64,000 nt of DNA, taken from NCBI GenBank assembly GCA_030431985.1, contig JAUIIB010000009.1, positions 25,963 to 89,962 on the forward strand. The letters run 5' to 3'. A program made the position numbers and the translations under genes. Source of the DNA: Gammaproteobacteria bacterium (lineage in GTDB: Bacteria; Pseudomonadota; Gammaproteobacteria; Burkholderiales; Nitrosomonadaceae). Shown here piece after piece: positions 57,520-64,000 of the stretch (its first letter is position 1; every line of letters begins with the position of its first letter). Below the pieces are notes generated by a model, which worked only from the letters and a program-made list of their open reading frames with translations, was not told the DNA's origin and made no database searches.

Positions 57520-58305
57520 TTATTTAGTACAACGCGGACGCTTCCCAACAGCATGGGCCTGCTGCATGATATCTAAGCTCTTCGGCATTAACGCTTGCAA
57601 ATCCTCAATACGCGTTGCATGAGAAGGGTGCGTCGACAAAAATTCCGGTGGTTGTGCACCCTGGCTAGCCTGAGCCATTTTATACCATAAGGTCACGCTT
57701 TCTCTCGGATCGAACCCCGCTTTAGACATTAATTCGATTCCGATAGTGTCCGCCTCGCTTTCATGCAACCGACTGAACGGCATGATGACGCCATATTGAG
57801 CACCCACGCCGAGCAGACTTACTGCGGTCTGGCCCATTGCAGTCTGTGGCGCTGCAACGGCGGAAACCAGCGACATTCCCATTTGCGTGCCGAGTTTTTG
57901 CGACATACGTTCGTTACTGTGTTTCGCAAGCACATGTCCGACTTCATGGCCAATCACGGACGCGAGCTGATCCTGGTTATCAACCAGATTTAACAGTCCG
58001 GTGTGCACACCTATTTTATTACCTGGCAGAGCAAACGCATTCAGGGTTTCATCTTCAAAAACGACTACTTCCCAGTTGCCGCCAACTTCAGCGGTAATAG
58101 CGTCCGCAACACATCTCACAAATTGATTATTTCCAGTTTGTCTACTAATCTGCTTTTCGGACTTCAAATTATCAAACGCCTGTAGGCCCATCGCATCGAT
58201 TTGATCATCCGGCATAAAAATCAACTGACTTCTTCCTGTTGGCGATGTCGCGCAAGCAGTCAATCCCGCCAGCAACATCATGATAAACATAATTCGGATA
58301 TTCAT
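57520..58305 (-). CDS. M48-family metallopeptidase, lipoprotein
   Basis: With ATG 58305 and a GGAGGAG ribosome site nine bases before, the protein has 261 aa. Its N-terminus is a lipoprotein signal (MMLLAGLTAC, lipobox LTAC). The zinc site is VIGHEVGHVLAKHSNERM (HExxH), with the third ligand in HESEADTIGIELMSKAGFDPR. Such proteins (LoiP/YcaL-like) act in outer-membrane quality control. The last residues PRCTK close the protein. The substrate is unknown. Confidence 0.9.
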   Translation of the reverse strand: MNIRIMFIMMLLAGLTACATSPTGRSQLIFMPDDQIDAMGLQAFDNLKSEKQISRQTGNNQFVRCVADAITAEVGGNWEVVVFEDETLNAFALPGNKIGVHTGLLNLVDNQDQLASVIGHEVGHVLAKHSNERMSQKLGTQMGMSLVSAVAAPQTAMGQTAVSLLGVGAQYGVIMPFSRLHESEADTIGIELMSKAGFDPRESVTLWYKMAQASQGAQPPEFLSTHPSHATRIEDLQALMPKSLDIMQQAHAVGKRPRCTK

Positions 58306-58398
58306 GAATAACAGCTCCTCCAATACTTTAGTCGTGATTATGCCATTGTTTACCCGGCCGCGGAAATATCTGATTTCAATCCGCTTCTACAAACCACA

Positions 58399-59019
58399 CT
58401 ACTTGTTTAACAACGCAACAACATCTGCGTCGCTCATCTGATGGAATTCCACATAGAACTGACCAACCGCGTAAAAATAATGTGGAGACTGAAGACAAAC
58501 TACACGATCTGCATATGCACTTACTTTGCTCAAAGTACCCGGTGGCGCCACCGGTATGGCACTAATCAGCAGCGCTGGATTGTGTACACGCAAGGCATGC
58601 AATGCCGCAATCATGGTCGACCCTGTTGCCAGACCGTCATCGACCACAATAACCGTTCGACCATCGGGACTCAGCGACGGACGGTCAGGAGTATATTGTT
58701 CCCGCCGTGACTGAAGGATCTCAAGCTGTTTTCTTTTTTCTGTTTCGACATACTGCGAATCATCGATAACCCTGCCTGCTTCTGGCAACAGATAAACCCA
58801 ACCCGTTTCATCAATCGCGCCAATGGCCAACTCCGGATTTCCCGGCGCACTCAGTTTTCGTACCAATATAACGTCCAAATCACCTTGCAACGCCTCTGCG
58901 ATAATTTTTGCTATTGGCACGCCGCCTCGTGGAATTGCCAGAATCAGTGGATTACTTTTTTGATACGATGATAACTGCTGTGCCAGTTGAACCGCTGCGT
59001 CATCACGATTCTGAAACAT
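58399..59019 (-). CDS. Phosphoribosyltransferase-domain protein
   Basis: The 206-aa protein has a type I phosphoribosyltransferase fold with the PRPP loop VIVVDDGLATGSTMIAAL and an N-terminal LILAIPRGGVPIAKIIAEAL followed by DVILVRKLSAPGNPELAIGAIDE. This pattern is common in stand-alone proteins often fused to hydrolases or beside stress genes; the base substrate is not known. It is divergent from the hemerythrin gene (110 bp between starts). Confidence 0.85.
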   Translation of the reverse strand: MFQNRDDAAVQLAQQLSSYQKSNPLILAIPRGGVPIAKIIAEALQGDLDVILVRKLSAPGNPELAIGAIDETGWVYLLPEAGRVIDDSQYVETEKRKQLEILQSRREQYTPDRPSLSPDGRTVIVVDDGLATGSTMIAALHALRVHNPALLISAIPVAPPGTLSKVSAYADRVVCLQSPHYFYAVGQFYVEFHQMSDADVVALLNK

Positions 59020-59129
59020 TGACTTCTCCTCGCTCTAACTATCACGTTAAGTTGTAAGTATATGTAACAATGCCGGGAACAGTTAAAATAACAGAATATT
59101 AAATCGAATAACTTCGTCTGGAGCATCTT

Positions 59130-59576
59130 TTGAAGAGAATTCCCGCTTTAAAACCCTTATCGAGGGATCATCATCAAGGTTTAGTACTGGCTCACAAAGC
59201 TAAGAAAGCGGCTATTCAGGATTTATCAGGCGACGAACAGCGGGCCATATGGACAGAAATACTGACACACGCAAAAGAAGTACTGCTATCCCATTTTGAT
59301 ATCGAGGAAACCTATCTCGCAACCGCGCTGAGCGCATGTGGCGATCCTCATCTCGATCAACTGGTCGACAGGCTTTATAAAGAACACGCATCGCTGCGTT
59401 CCTTGTTATCCCCGGACGGTAATCGCAGCACAGCGAATCTGCAATCGCTCGGTGAACTGCTGGAAACCCATATTCGTTTTGAAGAACGCGAACTATTCGG
59501 GGCAGCCCAAACAGCGCTCGATGAAAAAACGTTGCAGGCCATTGCCACTGCTTGTGGTACACGATACGACCAATAA
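59130..59576 (+). CDS. Hemerythrin HHE-domain protein
   Basis: The 148-aa all-helical protein has the di-iron ligand pattern of hemerythrin-like cation-binding domains: LSRDHHQGLVLAHKAKK, LLSHFDIEETYLA, KEHASLRSLL and THIRFEERELFGA. It may bind oxygen, sense redox state or store iron. Translation begins at TTG 59130, supported by GGAG six bases before; the next ATG lies too far inside. It stands alone between a divergent phosphoribosyltransferase gene and a gap. Confidence 0.85.
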   Translation: MKRIPALKPLSRDHHQGLVLAHKAKKAAIQDLSGDEQRAIWTEILTHAKEVLLSHFDIEETYLATALSACGDPHLDQLVDRLYKEHASLRSLLSPDGNRSTANLQSLGELLETHIRFEERELFGAAQTALDEKTLQAIATACGTRYDQ

Positions 59577-59952
59577 CACAACAAACTTAAGAAGACATTC
59601 AGTTACTTAAGGACATCTCTAGAAAACCCAAGTTTTTGTTACTGTACTTCGCTGTTCACAAATAAGTATTCTTCCGGTCAAATCGAGCCGGACAGATTAA
59701 TCTGAGAGATTTCAGTTATTTCAGTTTATACTACTCCGATAAAAATCAGCAGGGGCTTTTCATAATCGACTAATTAATCGGCACCTAACTTGGATAACTA
59801 ACAAGCCATAAATTAAAAAATGTGTCTATCTATATAACTGAAATCTATGACGTGCTCCTGACTTCAATCTAAGATTTTAACAATTTAGACAGGTCAGTTT
59901 TTCATGCTTGGCTATACTCCCAATACCTAAACTCACGAACTTAAAACAGTAC
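59577..59952. other. Intergenic gap without recognisable gene
   Basis: The gap is AT-rich and no frame in it looks coding. A stretch near 59612-59640 (GGACATCTCTAGAAAACCC) recalls the end of some insertion sequences, but there is no matching inverted copy or transposase, so it is not called. Confidence 0.4.
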
Positions 59953-59977
59953 AAAGCCACCCATTTAAGATGGCTTT
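59953..59977 (-). terminator. Terminator-like hairpin after the PEP-CTERM gene
   Basis: AAAGCCA and TGGCTTT form a perfect 7-bp stem around an 11-base loop, beginning 22 bp beyond the PEP-CTERM gene's stop. On the minus strand it is followed by GTACTGTTTT. Bounded hairpins of this kind commonly follow PEP-CTERM genes. Confidence 0.6.
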
Positions 59978-59998
59978 AACTTCAATCCTGATTGTAAT

Positions 59999-60907
59999 TT
60001 ATCTGGGTATTTGGCGACGAGCAAAATCTAGCCCAAACAAACCGGCCACAAACAGAAACAAAATTGATGGTTCAGGAACAGTACCAACATCGCAAGGTGG
60101 TGGGCTGCCATCATCGCAGGTCTGGAAAGTGGGACTCCCTATGGTAGACGATACCGCCGCCTGGTCAAAAGCCTGCGAGGTGGTTCCATGATAAGCAACT
60201 GGAGTTAGAAACTGCCCATTTGCTTGAAGGCCGACTGGCGCAAAGCTCGTGGTAGAGTTATCGTTAATACATTTTTCGGTTGGTGCAGCACTACAATTCA
60301 TCAAGGTATTTAGAAAAAGTGGCGACTGAGAATCCACGAGAGCCTGAGGACCACCGAAAAACGAATAAAATGGATCGACACCAATCAACGAATTTATGAT
60401 GTTGATACCATCAACAAAAGCACCCGTAGTTTGTCCAGGGTTCGCGTGATCAGTACCTAAAACCAACCCTCCTCCTCGACTCTCTAACTGGTTTGCATAG
60501 TTCTGAATCCAGGCAGTCTCTGGTGGATTTACCCAAGGTGTAGCTGAAGAAATTATTCGCCCGTCCAGTATCAAGTTTTGATTAGTCAAACTGTTGTACC
60601 AGTTTGCTATACCTTGATAATTCGCTAATTGATTAGCTTCATTATCGAGGCCCGTATATAGATCATACACAAAGATTAGATCAAAAGTATTGAAATCATT
60701 GTACACAGCTGCATCGAGAAACCGGGTAGTTACAGTATGGCCAAGACCTGTGGCCGCTAGCATATCTCTAATGCGATTACCATCATCTACATACGGACCC
60801 GTATCATCCACGTGAGCAAACAGTATATTAGCTGCCCCAGACGTTGCAGAAACCCCAAGAAATACCACTATCACGCATAACTGAGCGTATTTTTTGAATA
60901 TCTTCAT
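59999..60907 (-). CDS. PEP-CTERM sorting-domain surface protein
   Basis: With ATG 60907 (GGGAG five bases before) the protein has 302 aa. It starts with a signal peptide (MKIFKKYAQLCVIVVFLGVSATSGAA). The long middle part begins NILFAHVDDTGPYVDDGNRIRDML and contains a glycine-rich VLGTDHANPG, with no enzyme motif that I know; it resembles a ThuA/type I glutaminase-like fold only loosely. The C-terminus has the sorting signal VPEPSILFLFVAGLFGLDFARRQ: VPEP, hydrophobic helix, then basic tail. Such proteins need an exosortase (not in this window) and end up in the matrix or surface. Confidence 0.87.
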   Translation of the reverse strand: MKIFKKYAQLCVIVVFLGVSATSGAANILFAHVDDTGPYVDDGNRIRDMLAATGLGHTVTTRFLDAAVYNDFNTFDLIFVYDLYTGLDNEANQLANYQGIANWYNSLTNQNLILDGRIISSATPWVNPPETAWIQNYANQLESRGGGLVLGTDHANPGQTTGAFVDGINIINSLIGVDPFYSFFGGPQALVDSQSPLFLNTLMNCSAAPTEKCINDNSTTSFAPVGLQANGQFLTPVAYHGTTSQAFDQAAVSSTIGSPTFQTCDDGSPPPCDVGTVPEPSILFLFVAGLFGLDFARRQIPR

Positions 60908-60952
60908 GATTGCTCCCTGAGTTAACAATGACTTACAAACATTATCAAGCAT

Positions 60953-61471
60953 AAAATATGCCAGCCCTTAAAAAACAGATACTTATACACAGCCCAACTC
61001 ATGGATGTAAAGAAATTCGACACATCAGAAAAGACCTTTACCCAAAAAAATGATTTCAAGTATCTATAATATCGTAATAAACTACCTCCAAATTGGTTCC
61101 TAGAAACTGTTTAACGAATTTAAGATGGGGCAGTTACACAGAAATACGTATCGAGTTTTATTCTTTGAATAAATGAATGTCCGCTTATTGTTGATTGCTA
61201 CCGAGATTTTCTCCAATCTGACCTTCAGTTTTCACTTCCGTTCGCTTACCGTTTGATCAAAATAGGCTAATGTAATTCACAACATCCGGCTTCTGTCATC
61301 ACCGACAAAACCCACCAACGACTCGGTGATGTATTTATCAACCGCTATCACCCTGAAGAATTCACCTATTTCGACCAGACTGACAAATTTTTGTAATTGA
61401 GATGACGGCGCCCGATTTTCCGGCAACGGCCGCCCCAGGTTTGTCGGACCGTCGGTTTGTCAGCGTGACGA
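60953..61471. other. Gap with a composition change
   Basis: The first part is AT-rich and shows no gene. A frame on the plus strand between stops at 61268-61398 reads about 42 residues, including TDKTHQRLGDVFINRYHPEEF, and looks like the end of a decayed gene, unrecognised. From about 61400 to 61471 the sequence becomes GC-rich, leading into the ABC transporter gene. Confidence 0.4.
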
Positions 61472-64000
61472 CTACGCCGCCCGTGTACCGATCTTCAGTT
61501 GCTGGCTAATCAGATGAGCGTAGAGCCCCTTCTTCGCGAGCAATTCCTTGTGCTGACCTGTTTCGATCAGGCGGCCGCGGTCGAGGACTAGAATACGATC
61601 GGCCTCACGCACGGTCGAAAGACGATGGGCGATAATCAACGTGGTGCGGTGCTGCATCAGCGAGTTCAACGCCTTATGCACGGCCTGTTCACTGATCGAA
61701 TCGAGGTGCGAAGTTGCTTCGTCGAGGATTAGCACCGGTGCATCTTTCAGGAACGCGCGCGCGATTGACAGGCGCTGGCGCTGGCCGCCGGAGAGCGTGT
61801 GGCCACCTTCACCGATTTGTGTGTCGAGGCCCTCTGGAAGGCGGTCGACGAAATCTTTGAGCTCGGCTCGTTTGATGGCGTGCAGTAGTTCTTCATCACT
61901 CGCATCCGGCTTCGCGATGCGCAGATTGCCGACGACGCTGTCGTTGAACAGGTAAGTTTCCTGCGAGACAATGCCGATCACTCGGCGCAGTTCCTCGAGG
62001 CGGTACTTCCTGATGTCTTCACCTTCGATTCGAACCGTGCCCTGCTGTGGATCCCAGAAGCGCATCAGCAGCTGTGCAAGTGTGCTCTTGCCGGCACCTG
62101 ATGGGCCAACCAAAGCCGTCGTCTGGCCGGCGGCGATTTCGAAGTGGACCGCATCAAGGGCCGTGCGCTGCGTACCTGGATAAATAAAGGTCACGTTATC
62201 AAACTCTACCGCGACCGGGTCGTCGCCGCCGCGCCAGCGGAGCTCGCCGTCAGTGACTGGAATCGGTTCAGCTTCGACCGCAGCCAGACGCTGCGTGGCA
62301 CTGAAGGTGTCGGCGAGTTGGTGGCCGATGTCGGCGACCTCAGAGATAGGCAGGAAGGCCGACAGCGCGGCGAGCGACAGTAACGGCACGAAAGCCGGAT
62401 CGACGATTCCTGCCCCTACCAGCGGCGCCGCAGAGAGGATCACCCCGAGTACGCCGAGGCTCATACAGATTTCGGTCACCATCGTGTGGCGCGATAGGTG
62501 ACGGTAGAACTCGAGACGTACCTTGTGATGATCGCTGCAACCCTGCAGGAAGCGCTTGCGGCGCAAGTCGCCTACCTGGAAAGACAGGATTTCGCTTAAG
62601 CCCTGCAGCAGTTCGACTGTCTGCGCGGAAAGCCCGGCGAGCACGTCGCGCGACCTGTTGCCGAGCTCATCAATGCGCCCGCGGAAGAATACTGGGGACA
62701 TTGCCACGATCAGCAGAAACGGCAGCAGCGCAAGTGCGAGGCTCCAGTGAAACGCTGCCAGCAGCGTGAGCACTGCAGTCGGCACGAGCACCGCGACAAA
62801 GGCAGGCGCGATCGTGTGGGCAAAAAAATACTCGACTAGTTCTATATCCTCTGTCGCGAGATGAACAAGGTCTCCGCTACGCCGACGAAGCAGAAATGCA
62901 GGCGCGAGCTGGTCGAGTTTGCGAAACAGTTTCACACGCATGTCGGCAAGTAGGCGAAACGCCATGTCGTGCGCAACCCAAGACTCGAGCCAGTGCAGGA
63001 TGCCGGCACTGCAGGCAAGGATCGCGAGAACAACGAGCCAGGTTTCGAACGGCTGCTCGTGTTTAACCGCCGCGACTGCGAGCGCCGAGAAAATGCTGAC
63101 ACCGATGAACGCGATCACGCGCCCGACGCCAAGACAGAAGGTCAGTACCAGCATGCCCCTATAGTCGGCTGCGTGGCTCATCAACTTGCGGATCGTGCCA
63201 CCCCATCCAAGGTCGGCGCTGCCGAGCATGGCTTCTGCGTCCTCGTCCCGTGGCTGCGATCCGTCTTCGAGACCCGCCTGTGTGGCCGCCACGGCGGCAT
63301 CCGCCGGCGGGCGGTCTTCGAACACGGTATGCTCACGTTCCTGCACCTGTTTGTGCATCAGGTGGGCGTAGACACCGCTACTTGCCATCAGCGAATCGTG
63401 ATCGCCCGCCTCGCAAACACGGCCGTCTTTGAGCACGAAAATGCGGTCGGCACTGATAATGCTCGACAGCCGGTGCGCAAGGATCAGCGTAGTACGACCC
63501 CGCATCAGGCGATCAAGCGCCTGCTGGATCGTTGCCTCGTTTCCGGCGTCGACCGACGACAGCGCTTCGTCGAGAATCAAGATCGGCGCGTCGCGCAGCA
63601 GTGCGCGCGCAATCGCGATGCGCTGCCGCTGCCCACCCGACAAACGCAACCCGCGTTCACCGATAACCGTGGCGAGGCCCTGCGGCAATTGCTCAATGAA
63701 TTCGAGCGCATTGGCGGCTTCGCAGGCAGCGACAATTTCGGCCTCGCTAGCATCAGCCTTACCGAGGCGCAGGTTGTCTTCGACGCTACCGTGAAAAAGA
63801 TAGGTATCCTGGTTGACTACTGCCATTTGCCGGCGCAATTGCTCGAAGCTCAGGTCACGGATATCCACGTTTCCGACCATGATCCTACCCTGTTCGGGTT
63901 CGTAAAAGCGCTGCAGCAGGCGCACAATGCTGGATTTGCCGACGCCACTGCCGCCAACGATGCCGATTCGCTCACCGGCTTCAATCGAGAAGGATAGACC
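61472..64000 (-). CDS. Fused double ABC exporter (ATPase-permease-ATPase part), cut at window end
   Basis: The reverse frame is open from the right window edge to the stop at 61472, so the 5' end, with at least the first membrane domain, lies outside. Visible order: the end of an ATPase domain (Walker A GGSGVGKSS near the edge, signature LSGGQRQRIAIARALL, Walker B ILILDEALSSVD), a linker, a six-helix exporter membrane domain (from GMLVLTFCLGVGRVIAFIGVS to LPISEVADIGHQLADTFSATQRL), and a second ATPase domain (GPSGAGKSTLAQLL, LSGGQRQRLSIARAFL, VLILDEATSHLD). The plan is that of heterodimeric exporters fused into one chain; the substrate (metal-chelate, thiol, lipid or peptide) is unknown. Its base composition is GC-rich compared with the rest of the window, so recent transfer is likely. 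Confidence 0.9.
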   Translation of the reverse strand, partial: GLSFSIEAGERIGIVGGSGVGKSSIVRLLQRFYEPEQGRIMVGNVDIRDLSFEQLRRQMAVVNQDTYLFHGSVEDNLRLGKADASEAEIVAACEAANALEFIEQLPQGLATVIGERGLRLSGGQRQRIAIARALLRDAPILILDEALSSVDAGNEATIQQALDRLMRGRTTLILAHRLSSIISADRIFVLKDGRVCEAGDHDSLMASSGVYAHLMHKQVQEREHTVFEDRPPADAAVAATQAGLEDGSQPRDEDAEAMLGSADLGWGGTIRKLMSHAADYRGMLVLTFCLGVGRVIAFIGVSIFSALAVAAVKHEQPFETWLVVLAILACSAGILHWLESWVAHDMAFRLLADMRVKLFRKLDQLAPAFLLRRRSGDLVHLATEDIELVEYFFAHTIAPAFVAVLVPTAVLTLLAAFHWSLALALLPFLLIVAMSPVFFRGRIDELGNRSRDVLAGLSAQTVELLQGLSEILSFQVGDLRRKRFLQGCSDHHKVRLEFYRHLSRHTMVTEICMSLGVLGVILSAAPLVGAGIVDPAFVPLLSLAALSAFLPISEVADIGHQLADTFSATQRLAAVEAEPIPVTDGELRWRGGDDPVAVEFDNVTFIYPGTQRTALDAVHFEIAAGQTTALVGPSGAGKSTLAQLLMRFWDPQQGTVRIEGEDIRKYRLEELRRVIGIVSQETYLFNDSVVGNLRIAKPDASDEELLHAIKRAELKDFVDRLPEGLDTQIGEGGHTLSGGQRQRLSIARAFLKDAPVLILDEATSHLDSISEQAVHKALNSLMQHRTTLIIAHRLSTVREADRILVLDRGRLIETGQHKELLAKKGLYAHLISQQLKIGTRAA

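Noticed and set aside
59612..59640. Possible insertion-sequence end
   Set aside because: The motif is only vaguely familiar; there is no inverted partner, target duplication or transposase in the gap.
62969..63997. Long plus-strand open frame (342 codons) opposite the ABC exporter
   Set aside because: It is antisense to a clear ABC transporter in GC-rich DNA, where stop codons are rare; its composition is arginine-rich and without motifs.
1..64000. CRISPR array, rRNA or tRNA genes
   Set aside because: No regularly spaced repeat outside coding DNA and no cloverleaf or rRNA-like stretch noticed by reading; a tRNA scan would be decisive.

Overview
The window reads as a chromosomal segment of a betaproteobacterium, most likely an ammonia oxidiser of the Nitrosomonas type. 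This is inferred from gene order (dusB-fis-purH-purD; lptC-lptA-lptB-rpoN-hpf-ptsN-hprK; maf-rng), moderate to low G+C, and a PEP-CTERM surface protein; no marker gene proves the genus. No rRNA, tRNA, CRISPR array, prophage or complete insertion sequence was recognised.

Layout. 0-5 kb: the 5' end of a flavin monooxygenase, cobyric acid synthase, an epimerase-like SDR, a CaCA cation antiporter and a family-2 glycosyltransferase. 5-9.4 kb: dusB, fis, purH and purD behind a plausible sigma70 promoter. 9.6-15.1 kb: a DUF2141 protein, then a tight two-gene unit that is the main item of interest: a SIR2-like/TIR protein followed 14 bp later by an 1179-residue STAND NTPase (nSTAND1 type) with 14 WD40 repeats and a possible membrane helix. 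It looks like a split NLR-style sensor/effector conflict system. 15.1-20.5 kb: an MscS-like membrane protein, a DinG/YoaA-type Fe-S helicase and a membrane-bound diguanylate cyclase. 20.8-26.2 kb: rlmH, maf, rng, cheZ, cheY and nadA. 26.5-32.4 kb: the lipopolysaccharide-transport, rpoN and nitrogen-PTS block, then ubiX. 32.6-39.9 kb: an iron-sulfur assembly locus, iscR-sufA-sufB-sufC-sufD-sufS-sufU-nfu, led by a promoter lying within two tandem IscR type-1-like boxes and closed by a 10-bp inverted repeat. 40-42.3 kb: ubiJ and ubiB.

42.5-53.4 kb is mostly on the minus strand: a small membrane protein, an APC permease, MgtE, the alpha-E and permuted ATP-grasp pair beside the proteasome-like Anbu peptidase, an HExxH zinc peptidase whose 3' end overlaps anbu, and rimB, an aspartoacylase-like gene and rimK. 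53.6-61 kb is a looser accessory stretch: a second MscS-like paralogue, a frameshifted CsbD-like remnant, a lysozyme/LprI-like pair, a glyoxalase-fold protein, an M48 lipoprotein protease, a phosphoribosyltransferase, a hemerythrin-domain protein and a PEP-CTERM protein. From about 61.4 kb to the end the base composition becomes clearly GC-rich and holds the 3' part of a fused double ABC exporter, probably acquired by transfer.

Several blocks form working units: SufBCD with SufS/SufU and Nfu under IscR; LptA/B/C for LPS export; PtsN/HprK with RpoN and HPF for nitrogen and stationary-phase control; UbiJ/UbiB/UbiX for ubiquinone; CheY/CheZ for chemotaxis; RimK/RimB for ribosomal protein S6 glutamylation. 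Start codons were moved inward from the longest open frame where a TTG or GTG start was less credible than a downstream ATG with better spacing or family fit.
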